A stretch of DNA of 35,921 nt from JAKJGA01 sp029554345 (GCA_035395685.1 DAOPBR010000029.1:1-35921); one strand, 5' to 3'. Positions 23,837-32,624 are shown, counted from the first letter of the stretch. Notes: generated from the letters alone by a model not told the origin. Made by a program: numbers and translations.

Positions 23837-24997
23837 GTGATAAGAATTAATTTCAGAGCGGCAATATTGTATCTGATTTCTCTTTCTCTGCTGTATCTGG
23901 CGGCTATGAGTTTTGCCGGCGCGGTTGCAGTTATATATTATGCCTTATTGTTTTTTCTTCTGATTTCTCTGGGGCTTTTTATTTTCAATTCACTCTCATT
24001 GCGCTTTATAGAAATATTTTCAAATGAACATCCATTGAGAGGGGAAACTATTACCTATAAACTTGCCCTGTCCAATGAATATTTTTTGCCTATCGTAGAA
24101 TTTTGTATCAAATTCAGAGAAACGGCCGGAGCCGGAGAAAATTTCGAGAAGAAGATAAATTGCTTCATAGGCGGCAAAAAATATTTCGAGAAAGAATATT
24201 CTGTCATTAGCGAACATCGCGGAGTGTACGAACTGGGTATTGAACGCGCGGAGATCATGGATATGGCTGGAATACTTGCGTATTCGCCGAAGATTTTTTT
24301 TAGAACCTTTTATGTAAGGCCTAGAATTTTCCGCCCGGATAATACTGATTTTGCCGAAAGCCTTAAAGATTCAAGCGGCGGAAACTTTCACGGAGGTGCG
24401 GAAATAGATGATCAGTTTTCATCTATAGAAGAATATAGGGAAGGGATGGAAACTAAAAGAATATTCTGGAAGAAATATTTTTCTACGGGCAATATGTATG
24501 TCAAATTATTCCATGGGTCTTCGCGTAAAAGTATTGATGTATATGCGGATATGAGAAGATCGGATGCTCATGGATTCAGAACCAACGAGGATCTTATTCT
24601 TGAATCATTGCTTTCTGTTTCTGCTCATTTGCTGAAGAGCGGAACAAAATTTTCCGTTTATGCTGAAGGAGAAAAAGTTCTCGGAGAAAACTGCGGAATG
24701 AAACAGTTTGATAAATTTTATGAGTCGACTGTGTTTATTTCTTTTAACGGACAAATGTCGCCTTATGCGGGTATTCTTTCCGAAAGCAGAACGGGAATAG
24801 CAAAAGATGCGATAGTTATATCATCCAGCAGTGATTATTTATGCGCGGATGTTCCTTATCCTGAAAAAATATTGATTCTATATGTTTCTGCAAATCCTCA
24901 ACCTGAAGATGAAAGGTACTTGTCCGTGCTTGAATCAAGAGGAATCCGTGTAAAACTTATAAGCTCTTTTGAAGACATTTCAAAGGTCTTTCAATGA
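23837..24997 (+). CDS. DUF58 membrane protein
   Basis: A 386-residue protein from GTG 23837, two bases after the moxR stop. Two membrane segments lie at about 8-28 and 30-52. A beta-rich region with a hydrophobic clustering like that of DUF58 proteins follows. The DUF58 signature is visible as SIEEYREGMETKRIFWKKYF (about 197-216), the counterpart of RxYxxGDxxRxIxW. The Gly-Asp pair there is Gly-Met, so one usually acidic position is changed. The C-terminal half has the pattern of a von Willebrand A-like fold (IDVYADMRRSD). It is presumed to work with MoxR on envelope functions. Its stop overlaps the next start as ATGA. Confidence 0.88.
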   Translation: MIRINFRAAILYLISLSLLYLAAMSFAGAVAVIYYALLFFLLISLGLFIFNSLSLRFIEIFSNEHPLRGETITYKLALSNEYFLPIVEFCIKFRETAGAGENFEKKINCFIGGKKYFEKEYSVISEHRGVYELGIERAEIMDMAGILAYSPKIFFRTFYVRPRIFRPDNTDFAESLKDSSGGNFHGGAEIDDQFSSIEEYREGMETKRIFWKKYFSTGNMYVKLFHGSSRKSIDVYADMRRSDAHGFRTNEDLILESLLSVSAHLLKSGTKFSVYAEGEKVLGENCGMKQFDKFYESTVFISFNGQMSPYAGILSESRTGIAKDAIVISSSSDYLCADVPYPEKILILYVSANPQPEDERYLSVLESRGIRVKLISSFEDISKVFQ

Positions 24998-27090
24998 AAA
25001 ATGTTATCAAAAACCCGGAAGGAACACGGCGTCTTATTGTATTATTTGTTTTTTCGCTTCTTGCCTCTGTTATTTTTCCTTTTATTATAAGCCGTTATGT
25101 CAACGGCAAAATGGTCTATCCTGTATTATATTCCGCGTCGGTTGTTTTGAATCTGGTGCTATTTTTAAGTTTTTTCTGCGGGGCCATCAAGAGAAAAATT
25201 ATTCTCGGTTTTTTATATGCCGTTTATCTGTTTTCCGGGGTAACGCTTATTCTTTTTATTCTCATGATTCCATTTGATGCGTATAAAGCATGGATAAACG
25301 TTGATATTAAGCCGGAAGGAACAATTTCAACAATTTTTGCAGCTGCATCTCTCATCCTGTCGGTAATTGTTTCGGGTTTTGTCTATAGACTGGGAATCAT
25401 AAAAACATTTGTTCTTCATCTTTTTGCTAATTCTGCAGTGCTCTTTGTATTGATAAATTCATACGGGATTGCTTTTGCATCTTTATCTATTTTGTTTTTC
25501 GGAATTATTTTTATTCCTGAGAGAACAAATTATTTCGGGCAAAAATTTAAATTCTTTTTTATGATGTTTATCTCTGTAATTATTGCTTCATTCGTTTTGT
25601 CTTCAAGCATTAAAAAAGAGCAGGGTTGGCTGACTTCATATCTGATTTCTGAAAATTTTAAGGGATTTGTTCTGGAAACTTTTCCAAATTCCAAAGAAGC
25701 CGGAGCGATAAGCGGTTATGGGCTATTTTACCGCGAAAATGTTTTTGCGAATAAGCCGAGATTTTCGGAATCAGAAATATTCAGGCTTTCGATAGAAAAC
25801 GGAGAACCTTTCAAAGAATACTACATAAAGATACGGACGTATTCGTACTACGGCGGAACTTTATGGTCAGCGCAAAGCAGAAAAAAATCCGAAAAAGTTT
25901 CTTTTGAAAAGTATAACATTTCTTTCGGTTCGTCTGAAAGTTATTCAAACATCAAGCTCTTTGTATCCGGCGATTATCTTCCATATATTCCGTATATGCT
26001 TTCATCGGAAAAAATTGTAGTTAAATCGCAATCTGCAAATTCCATCTCTCCTGCAAGTGAATACGGCGAATATATTTCTTCGGGGCCGCTTCTGAAAAAT
26101 GATACTGTTTCTATCACATTAAATCCGGATTATAATAAAACTATAAATTACGGAGGTATGAATCATTTTGTCGAATTGCTTGGCAGTAAATTGCCGTCAG
26201 ATGAATTGATTCCGTATTTGCAAATTCCTGAAAACCCCCGTTTGAAAAAACTTGCTGACAGTTTGAAGTCGAAGGACAAAGGCGCCGTCGGGACAGTTGA
26301 AAACATTTTGAATTATTTATCTGATGAAATGACATTGTCGGCAAATCTGAATCTCCCTGAAATAGATGAGGATATCGTTGAACATTTTATAGATGAAAAG
26401 AAAGGCTATTCCGTGCATTTCGCTACTGCGATGGCTGTACTGCTGCGTTACTGCGGTATTCCGTCGAGATATGTTGAAGGATTCAGAATAAGTTCAGAAA
26501 GTAATAAGAAGTTTTATTTAGTGACTGCATTCAATTCGCATTCATGGACGGAAATATATGCAGACGGAATAGGGTGGATAAGAATAGATCCTTTGACATA
26601 TTTTTTTCATCCTAAAGCTGGAAAGGCAGCTAAAATAGAAAGAGATCCTGAAACTGAGAAATATATTTCGGCGATGGAAGGAAGATTAAAAAAGAGAAAG
26701 CAAATTGAATACTTGAAGAAAAAAAATGTCCTCATCATTTCCATGATTGCTGCCGCGGCTGCTTTGTTGTATGTAATATTTAGATTCATAAAATGGTTCA
26801 TGTTCCGTAAAAAAATATTTTGCCTGCCGCGGGATAAGAGACTTGCGAAGGAACTCCGCAAATTGACGGCTCTGTTCTCAGATGAAAATATTTTTCACCC
26901 TTCTTTAACGGGATGGAATAAATGGTTCAATCAAGCAGAAAAAAAATATCCCGATTTGAAAAAATTGGATGAAATTAGAAATATTGTTCTAAGAAGTGTC
27001 TATTTTTCAGGGAATGATGCTGAATCAGTAAAGTCTCTTCGTAATGCTGTCCGCGCTCTGAAAGCCGAAAAGAAAGACAAGTTAGATTGA
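24994..27090 (+). CDS. TgpA-like transglutaminase membrane protein, Cys replaced by Ser
   Basis: A 698-residue protein with about six to seven N-terminal membrane segments, a large periplasmic part (about 235-580), and another membrane segment (VLIISMIAAAAALLYVIF) near 587-605 before a cytosolic tail. The transglutaminase core is clear: KKGYSVHFATAMAVLLRYCGIPSRYVEGFR, then NSHSWTEIYADGIGWIRIDPL. His516 and Asp532 of the triad are present. The nucleophile position, normally Cys in GYCxxFA, is Ser473. A Cys lies 12 residues on (RYCGIP), but in the usual fold this is not the catalytic site. The protein may be inactive as a transglutaminase, or may use Ser. Third gene of the MoxR-DUF58 operon. 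Confidence 0.85.
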   Translation: MKNVIKNPEGTRRLIVLFVFSLLASVIFPFIISRYVNGKMVYPVLYSASVVLNLVLFLSFFCGAIKRKIILGFLYAVYLFSGVTLILFILMIPFDAYKAWINVDIKPEGTISTIFAAASLILSVIVSGFVYRLGIIKTFVLHLFANSAVLFVLINSYGIAFASLSILFFGIIFIPERTNYFGQKFKFFFMMFISVIIASFVLSSSIKKEQGWLTSYLISENFKGFVLETFPNSKEAGAISGYGLFYRENVFANKPRFSESEIFRLSIENGEPFKEYYIKIRTYSYYGGTLWSAQSRKKSEKVSFEKYNISFGSSESYSNIKLFVSGDYLPYIPYMLSSEKIVVKSQSANSISPASEYGEYISSGPLLKNDTVSITLNPDYNKTINYGGMNHFVELLGSKLPSDELIPYLQIPENPRLKKLADSLKSKDKGAVGTVENILNYLSDEMTLSANLNLPEIDEDIVEHFIDEKKGYSVHFATAMAVLLRYCGIPSRYVEGFRISSESNKKFYLVTAFNSHSWTEIYADGIGWIRIDPLTYFFHPKAGKAAKIERDPETEKYISAMEGRLKKRKQIEYLKKKNVLIISMIAAAAALLYVIFRFIKWFMFRKKIFCLPRDKRLAKELRKLTALFSDENIFHPSLTGWNKWFNQAEKKYPDLKKLDEIRNIVLRSVYFSGNDAESVKSLRNAVRALKAEKKDKLD

Positions 27091-27220
27091 TAATGATTAT
27101 ATCAACGTAATGATGACAACCTAATAAGCTTTTATCCGGTAAACAGATGCGTTTTCAGCGCATAAAATTCATGTTGAGTTTTTTTGATGGAAGATATATG
27201 TTTTTCAAAATGGAGATTGT

Positions 27221-30076
27221 ATGAAAACTGTCAGATTAGCATCAATAGCCGTTCTTTTTGTGTCGCATAGTATCTTCGCCGATCAGGCGGGGGATATTCT
27301 AAAAACGGCTGATGCGTTTAAGGAAAAGAAAGACTATGTTTCCGCAGAGAAGATGTATCTTCAGGCAGAGGAAGCAGATCCGGAAAGCGGTTTCATCACC
27401 GCGCGCAAAGCGCAGTTTTTTCTTTTGACACTTAAAGATTATGCAAGAGCTTCGGCGGCGTATGAATCTGCCTATAGCAAAGGCTTCAGGGAATCATGGC
27501 TTTTTATTCAGGCAGGCAACTCCTGGCGCTATCTTAAAAATTATGAAAATTCAGAGAAGTGGTTTCGTCTCGGAATTTCTGAATACAATCAAAAAATCGA
27601 ATCTGCGAAAAAGGCGGGCAAACCGCTTCAGAAATTAAATGACGGACTTGTTTCTATCTATGCGCAGTTTTGTTCGGCGATGATAGACTTGAAAAAATTC
27701 AGCAATGCGGATGCCGTTGCATCGGAATGCATTAAGCGGTTCACGGATACAGCGAACAGCTCGTTTCTCAATTATGCGGCGCGAAGTAATTATTGGCGTT
27801 CAGTAGAATCTTTCGGCGCCGGTGATTTTGAAAGCGCTGCAGATTACGCCGAAAAAGCCCGGAATCTGGCTGTTCGTGCCGGAAAGGATTCAGCTGTTCT
27901 TGCCGATGAGTTTGCAACTCTTATCAAGGTGATAAAAGCCGGCGAAAAAAGCAAATCGGTAAAACCGCTCTGTGTTCACCGTATGAAAATATTAATTATT
28001 CCCGAGACTGATGCGAAAGATGAAGGTAATGCCGTACACATAAAAAGCTCTGTGACTGATGAAGATGTTTTTATGACTAATCTGTCTGCAAAATTTGTTA
28101 AGCGTTTTATTGAGGCGTCAACAGGCGGAAAGCTCGGCATGGATATAGTTGTCGATAAACCATCGATTAAACTTACACGCATAAAAGATAATTCTGATAT
28201 AGAGACGGAAAACAGAAAAAACCGAACACCCGATCTCGATTATTTTGTTTCTCAGAATGAGGATTATTTTAAAAAAGCTGTTAATGATTTTGATACTTTT
28301 GTGCTGATCTGGAGCGCGAAAGAATTCAATGTTGCTAACGGAGGACAGCGGCAGTTCAAATTTGCTTCCGCTGATGTTTCTGTCATGCGCGGATACAATC
28401 AAATCACGGCTGAAAGGATATCATATAATGGGCCTGATCTTCTGCTTCATGAATTTTTTCATACAATTGAAAAGCTCGGCCGCGTTCCGGTACAGCACGG
28501 ATATTACAAAGAGAACAGGCATAACTATCCCGAATGGAAGGGAGTTAACGGAAACGATTACTACTTCTGGCAGCTTTCGGAAAATATACCGAAAATTCTC
28601 AGAGATAAATTCAGTGAAGATTATTCATCATTCAGTTTCATCAAAAAATATCCGGCTGATTTTACGCGTCCTGTGCGTGCAGTAAGAGTACGTCCTGAAC
28701 TTCCGGTATTCAGAAAGATTGACCGTCTTGCAGCGGACGAGCGTTCCGCTGTTTACAGGACAGGCGTTATAGATTCTGCCGCTGAAAATGCTCCGAAAGA
28801 TTCTGCTGCGGCGATGTTTGCAAAGCCTGAGGATGCTGCAGTAAAGGAATTCGTGAAGGCTCTTCTTGCCGGTGTTGAAGATCCTTTTAGAAAGGCGAAA
28901 ATTATTCATGACTGGATTACTCTCAATATCGCCTATGATTCTGATCTATTGATCCGTCTGCGTACTGACGCGGATCCCGACGGAGGAAAAGACGCGTTGA
29001 GCGCTCTCAAATACCGCCGCACTAACTGCGCGGGATTAGCCGATCTTTACAAGATGCTCGGTCGATATGCAGGACTTGATGTACGCTATGTGACCGGAAG
29101 CATCAAAACCGGCGGAACGCCGGACGGCGGTCTCATGAGTCATGCGTGGAATATCGTGAAGATTGAAGGAAAAGAATATATCGTCGACTGCAGTCCGGAC
29201 AGCAGAAAGTATTATACAGGAAAGAAGACGGGTGCTTTGGCTGATTATGCTTCGCGCAGTGATCATCTTTTTATTCATCCCGAGGCAAAGCGGATCGCTT
29301 ATCTCGCTTCAAATCCAAAAGATCAGATCGCACTTCCGCCGCTTGATTTCAATCAGTTCAGCAGACTTCCGCGATTTGCTGTAGCATCATACAAGTACGG
29401 CATCAAATTCAAAAAGCACACAAATGCCGTGTATTCAGTTATCCGCAAAACGAAACCGGGAGGCGGCATCGAAGTGTCGGATCTTTATACTCTTGAAAGT
29501 CAGCCGCTTGAAATTGAATGTGAAGCGCCGGACGATTCTTTCGCTGATATAACTCTTCTTGATGAAGCAGGTAAAAAAATAGACTACTATACCTCGTCAC
29601 AGCGAAACGGCGGAAGTTTTATATTCATGGTTTCCGCTCCGCGTGCGGGAATATTTACAGTAGTTATTAATGCCCGCTCGTTATCACAGCCTGAGCGCGT
29701 AAATGAGATATACCGCTTCGCAGTTAATTCAGCCGTTGCAATGAAGCCGTGTGCACCTGCTGTTCAGCGAGGGCATTACGCTGATATTCTTGCGATAAAA
29801 TCCGTTTCTGTAAATCGAACTGCCGATAAGAAGCGTATCGAAATTGAAATTGATCATCCTTCGCAGACCGTGATTGTTTCAATAGTCCGTGATGCACAGG
29901 ATAGAAATCAGACAGGAAGTGCTAAAAAAAAGACGACTGACACAGGAACGATGTTCACCTATGATATCTCTCCCGACAGCAAAGATATAATTGTAATATC
30001 AGGCCGCCGCAGTGATGATACCTCGGGAAGGGGAAATCAGCGTTTGCTTACCATTCGTTCGGAGGATGTTAAATAG
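27221..30076 (+). CDS. Secreted TPR protein with HExxH motif and transglutaminase domain
   Basis: A 951-residue protein with a signal peptide at 1-20 (ending IFADQA). TPR-like repeats occupy about 25-235, for example SAEKMYLQAEEADPESGFI and YARASAAYESAYSKGF. A middle domain (about 250-500) contains H410-E-F-F-H414, the HExxH zinc-metalloprotease signature, with His426 and His434 as possible third ligands. A transglutaminase domain follows (about 535-690): TNC603AGLADLYKMLGRYAGL, S-H641-A-W, then VD656CSPD, all triad residues in place. The C-terminal 260 residues are beta-rich and look like the domain that follows transglutaminase domains in kyphoscoliosis-peptidase-like proteins. The protein should act in the periplasm or outside. 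TgpA-like gene lies 130 bases upstream, so co-expression is possible. Substrate unknown. Confidence 0.8.
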   Translation: MKTVRLASIAVLFVSHSIFADQAGDILKTADAFKEKKDYVSAEKMYLQAEEADPESGFITARKAQFFLLTLKDYARASAAYESAYSKGFRESWLFIQAGNSWRYLKNYENSEKWFRLGISEYNQKIESAKKAGKPLQKLNDGLVSIYAQFCSAMIDLKKFSNADAVASECIKRFTDTANSSFLNYAARSNYWRSVESFGAGDFESAADYAEKARNLAVRAGKDSAVLADEFATLIKVIKAGEKSKSVKPLCVHRMKILIIPETDAKDEGNAVHIKSSVTDEDVFMTNLSAKFVKRFIEASTGGKLGMDIVVDKPSIKLTRIKDNSDIETENRKNRTPDLDYFVSQNEDYFKKAVNDFDTFVLIWSAKEFNVANGGQRQFKFASADVSVMRGYNQITAERISYNGPDLLLHEFFHTIEKLGRVPVQHGYYKENRHNYPEWKGVNGNDYYFWQLSENIPKILRDKFSEDYSSFSFIKKYPADFTRPVRAVRVRPELPVFRKIDRLAADERSAVYRTGVIDSAAENAPKDSAAAMFAKPEDAAVKEFVKALLAGVEDPFRKAKIIHDWITLNIAYDSDLLIRLRTDADPDGGKDALSALKYRRTNCAGLADLYKMLGRYAGLDVRYVTGSIKTGGTPDGGLMSHAWNIVKIEGKEYIVDCSPDSRKYYTGKKTGALADYASRSDHLFIHPEAKRIAYLASNPKDQIALPPLDFNQFSRLPRFAVASYKYGIKFKKHTNAVYSVIRKTKPGGGIEVSDLYTLESQPLEIECEAPDDSFADITLLDEAGKKIDYYTSSQRNGGSFIFMVSAPRAGIFTVVINARSLSQPERVNEIYRFAVNSAVAMKPCAPAVQRGHYADILAIKSVSVNRTADKKRIEIEIDHPSQTVIVSIVRDAQDRNQTGSAKKKTTDTGTMFTYDISPDSKDIIVISGRRSDDTSGRGNQRLLTIRSEDVK

Positions 30077-30084
30077 AATGAAGA

Positions 30085-30110
30085 GAGCTTGTTAAAAAAT
30101 AACAGCTTTT
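30085..30110 (+). terminator. Weak terminator after the 951-residue gene
   Basis: AGCTTGTTA and TAACAGCT can pair with one bulged base across an A-rich loop, followed by TTTT. The stem is short, so the call is tentative. Confidence 0.4.
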
Positions 30111-30224
30111 GTGATTTAACAATGAATGCGGGGAATGTGCGAAAATAAATTGTTTGACCGGTACTAATAATATTTCAAAGAAGAGATATAGCTTAACAAT
30201 AGCTGTGCTATAAACGGAGAATGT

Positions 30225-30839
30225 ATGAAAATTCCAAAACGCATTGATACAATAAAAAGGCATATTATAAAATTCGAAAAGTATCTTCAGTACGAAAAAA
30301 GAACGTTCGGTTGTTATGACGACGGCGGCGGAATCCGTTATATCATTGGTTCGTATTATATGCTTGCCGGAGACGTTGAAGGTGCGCTTAAACATTTTAA
30401 ATGGTTTCAAAGAGTTTTTCCTGATGACTGCGGTTCTCCGGAACAGTATCTTTCATGGACTCTCGCGCTTTATAAATCAGGTGATTTAAAGAAGGCATAC
30501 TCCAAATTTCTTCAGACTCTTTTGATGAATCCTTTTGTTATCGCAAGAGTTATAGGTGTTGATTACATAATGCCGTTTGAGCCTGGTTCAAATATTCCGA
30601 CAAAGGAATGGGCTGACTGGATTGCCGATGAAATCTATAATCTGTGGGATGAAGAAGCCGCAGCCTGGGCAAAAGAATCTTTCTGTGATGAAAAGTCGCA
30701 GAAGATACTCAACAGATATTATGAAATTGAAAAACAGCTTATGACGGAACCCGTCGGCGAGACAAGAAGCAGACTTGTTAAAGAAAAGTTTGCGATGATG
30801 GATAATCCGCTGGCGGTAAGTAAAGCAGATCCGACTTAA
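30225..30839 (+). CDS. TPR-like protein, function unknown
   Basis: A 204-residue cytosolic protein starting MKIPKRIDTIKRHIIKFEKY, with GGAG 5-9 bases upstream. Residues 30-100 hold two TPR-like helix pairs: YYMLAGDVEGALKHFKWFQRVFPDD and WTLALYKSGDLKKAYSKFLQTLL. The C-terminal half is helical and rich in Trp and Glu (WADWIADEIYNLWDEEAAAWAK) with no known motif. The gene stands alone. It and the 31935-32510 protein share the TPR layout but no clear alignable identity. Confidence 0.65.
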   Translation: MKIPKRIDTIKRHIIKFEKYLQYEKRTFGCYDDGGGIRYIIGSYYMLAGDVEGALKHFKWFQRVFPDDCGSPEQYLSWTLALYKSGDLKKAYSKFLQTLLMNPFVIARVIGVDYIMPFEPGSNIPTKEWADWIADEIYNLWDEEAAAWAKESFCDEKSQKILNRYYEIEKQLMTEPVGETRSRLVKEKFAMMDNPLAVSKADPT

Positions 30840-30928
30840 CATGTATTTCATTCCGGTGACTCATAAATAATATTAGAATCGGAAAATATGTTCGATGGAT
30901 GCTTAATTTGCAATATATAAATATATAT

Positions 30929-30957
30929 TTGACTTATTGCTGCTGCCGGGGTGATAA
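30929..30957 (+). promoter_or_regulatory. Promoter of the small secreted protein gene
   Basis: TTGACT (30929-30934) and TGATAA (30952-30957) are 17 bases apart; shifting by one gives GATAAT. The gene starts 43 bases downstream with a GGGGGA ribosome site. Confidence 0.6.
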
Positions 30958-31000
30958 TGATCTCGTTTAAATCTTAAAAAAATTTATATCGGGGGATTAA

Positions 31001-31417
31001 ATGAAAACAAAAATTTTTATCGCGGTTTTATCGGTTCTTGTTGCGACATTCGCAATTGCTGGAAACCCTTTCAAAAAGGCTGTACAAAACACAACCGTTG
31101 ATGACATTAAGAAAGTTGCTGATCTGATTGACATGTCTTTCGGTGACGGACCTGACGGGCCTTTCAAGGTTTCTCCTTCAAAATCAGAGAAACCTGTTTT
31201 AATCATTCAAAACGATACTGACAGAACAATAACCGTAACAACAAAGGGACCTACATCAAAAACTTTTGTAGTAAAAAGCAATAAAACTGAAAGCGCTAAA
31301 ATGGAATCCGGAGATTATCATTTTACGGCATCAGCTCCTGAAACCAAAGGCTGCGAAGGAGATGCCGGTCTTGATAAATTCAAAGAATACAAATGGGTTT
31401 TCTACATTAAAAAATAA
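31001..31417 (+). CDS. Small secreted protein, function unknown
   Basis: A 138-residue protein with a classical signal peptide (MKTKIFIAVLSVLVATFAIAG, cleavage after AIA or nearby). The mature part is a short helical segment followed by a beta-rich domain: VLIIQNDTDRTITVTTKGP, KTFVVKSNKTESAKMESGDYHFTASAPE. The layout of an Asn/Thr strand, a 'pgxT..leeGxY' turn and a final aromatic strand is the same as in the paralogous lipoproteins at 4.6-5.5 kb, suggesting a related small beta-sandwich. A strong promoter, a GGGGGA ribosome site and a perfect terminator suggest good expression as a single-gene unit. Confidence 0.75.
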   Translation: MKTKIFIAVLSVLVATFAIAGNPFKKAVQNTTVDDIKKVADLIDMSFGDGPDGPFKVSPSKSEKPVLIIQNDTDRTITVTTKGPTSKTFVVKSNKTESAKMESGDYHFTASAPETKGCEGDAGLDKFKEYKWVFYIKK

Positions 31418-31423
31418 CAAAAT

Positions 31424-31451
31424 AAAAAACCGGTCTAGTGCCGGTTTTTTT
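31424..31451. terminator. Strong terminator after the small secreted protein gene
   Basis: AAAAAACCGG (31424-31433) and CCGGTTTTTT (31441-31450) form a 10-bp stem with a 7-base loop. A-tract and T-tract on either side make it able to stop transcription from both directions. Confidence 0.88.
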
Positions 31452-31575
31452 GTACTCTGTGCAGGTTTTTATAACTTGTATTATACTCTTTCTTTTCAGT
31501 AAAAATAATTTTCTCAGCTTCTATGATCTTGAAGAAATGGTCGTATAATTTATAAATTTCATTCAGTCTGCTGTT

Positions 31576-31738
31576 ATGAAATATCGGCAAAAATATTTCG
31601 GGTTTATGTGTTTGAAACTCGACATAATTATGATTAAACTTGATATTAAAGAATAAATCGTTTAATCCGGTTGTGCCATATCTTTGAAGAATAAACTGTG
31701 ATGACCCGTTTGTTGAAATATACGGTGTAGACGAGAAG
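31576..31738 (+). repeat. Diverged copy of the tautomerase leader (copy 1)
   Basis: This stretch aligns along its length with 34412-34569. Shared landmarks, in order, are ATGAAAT, a TTTAAAACTCGA-like block, GAAGAATAAA, CCATATCTT/TCATATCTT, and AAATATACGG. It ends in the first codons of the tautomerase gene. The minus-strand open frame over it (to 31435) is a shadow. Confidence 0.8.
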
Positions 31739-31753
31739 GAGTTGCTGAAATAA
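31709..31753 (+). pseudogene. Truncated tautomerase gene start
   Basis: In frame, 31712-31753 reads VEIYGVDEKELLK and a stop, against VKIYGIDEKLNPV at the start of the tautomerase at 34540. The differences are mostly third-position or conservative (gaa/aaa, ggt/ggc, gta/ata, gac/gat), as expected for former coding sequence. The start codon TTG is TTT here. After 31738 the homology ends and a stop follows. It is the remains of a second copy. Confidence 0.7.
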
Positions 31754-31838
31754 ATATTGAGTGGAAATAAAGACGGATTTTGCTGATAATTCACAACAAG
31801 TGAATCAAAACATTTTATAGATTCGAGGCGGAATCAGA

Positions 31839-31931
31839 ATGCATAAAATTGCTGGGATATCGACGCATATAGTCCAAATAGCGGTTGTTATTATTCTGTG
31901 CGGATTTTCTGTATCTGTATCAGGGGGATAG
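31839..31931 (+). CDS. Possible 30-residue membrane or leader peptide
   Basis: A short open frame with GAGGCGG about 9 bases before its ATG. The peptide begins MHKIAGISTHIVQI and continues with a hydrophobic run (AVVIILCGFSV). Its stop is three bases before the next gene's ATG, and the GGGGG ribosome site of that gene lies inside its last codons, so translation of the two would be coupled. It might be a small membrane peptide, or the lost signal sequence of the next protein. No homologue is recognised. Confidence 0.35.
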   Translation: MHKIAGISTHIVQIAVVIILCGFSVSVSGG

Positions 31932-31934
31932 AAG

Positions 31935-32510
31935 ATGGAAAAGAATTCAAGTTCTGAAAATGCTGAATTGATAGTTGATGTCGGTAAGCCTGTAGGCTGG
32001 GAAACGGTTTTTCCCGAAGAAATCCATAAAGGATCACGGGAAGAAAAATTGAAACGGTTTAACGCCCTGCGTAAGAGTCCGGAAGTAAACGTGATGTTTG
32101 CCGCTGAATATTTGAATTTTGTTTTAGGCGATATGTCCGATGCGATAGAGGAATACAAGAAGGTAATATCTGAGCATGGTTCAGAAAGTTTGGCGAATTT
32201 TTCCGGATTTCCGCGTTTTGCTTTTCAAGCTCCTTTCTCAATTGAGATTTTTTCCAACATACGGATTGCGTATTGCTACTGCGCGTTGAAAAAATATCCT
32301 GAAGCAGCAGAGTATTTTCAGAAAGGTTATCCGTGGAGACCGTTTTATTATGAGAGCGCAGAATGCTATCTTGCGGCCGGTGATAAGCCGAATGCGGTAT
32401 TGATGTATAAAAAGGCGTATGAGTATCATTTGTCCAGTCATTGGGGAAGTGACCCGGAATTCGCGGAAAAGGCGAAAAGAAGGCTTGATCTTATTAAGAC
32501 GAAAAAATGA
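31935..32510 (+). CDS. TPR-like protein, function unknown
   Basis: A 191-residue protein from ATG 31935 with GGGGGA 6 bases upstream. Two TPR-like pairs are seen: EYLNFVLGDMSDAIEEYKKVI (about 58-78) and the stretch IRIAYCYCALKKYPEAAEYF to YYESAECYLAAGDKPNAVLMY (about 108-160), ending in a Lys/Arg-rich tail. No signal peptide is present in the protein itself. Its stop TGA is followed in the same frame by the remnant of an HD-GYP domain. Role unknown. Confidence 0.65.
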   Translation: MEKNSSSENAELIVDVGKPVGWETVFPEEIHKGSREEKLKRFNALRKSPEVNVMFAAEYLNFVLGDMSDAIEEYKKVISEHGSESLANFSGFPRFAFQAPFSIEIFSNIRIAYCYCALKKYPEAAEYFQKGYPWRPFYYESAECYLAAGDKPNAVLMYKKAYEYHLSSHWGSDPEFAEKAKRRLDLIKTKK

Positions 32511-32624
32511 ATACTTGAAAATTCCGGTAGGCAATTCGATCCTGAAATTGTAAGAATATTTTCAATGATTTTTGATAAGATCAATAAAGAGGAAATAAAA
32601 AGTGAAATTAAAGATATGAAATGA
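32511..32624 (+). pseudogene. Remnant of the C-terminus of an HD-GYP domain
   Basis: Directly after the TPR gene stop and in the same frame, 37 codons begin ILENSGRQFDPEIVRIF and end at TGA 32622-32624. The SG-x-QFDP-x-[IV]V-x-x-F pattern is the closing helix of HD-GYP cyclic-di-GMP phosphodiesterases. The catalytic HD and GYP motifs are absent from this window, and no start is seen, so this is a remnant. It may once have been part of the response-regulator locus that follows. Confidence 0.65.

Noticed and set aside
31435..31794. 119-codon minus-strand open frame
   Set aside because: It runs antisense to the tautomerase relict and over the terminator. The second copy of this DNA has a frameshift and stops in the same frame, and the substitution pattern supports coding on the plus strand instead.
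31805..32158. 117-codon minus-strand open frame
   Set aside because: It overlaps the TPR gene antisense and has no supporting motif or ribosome site.
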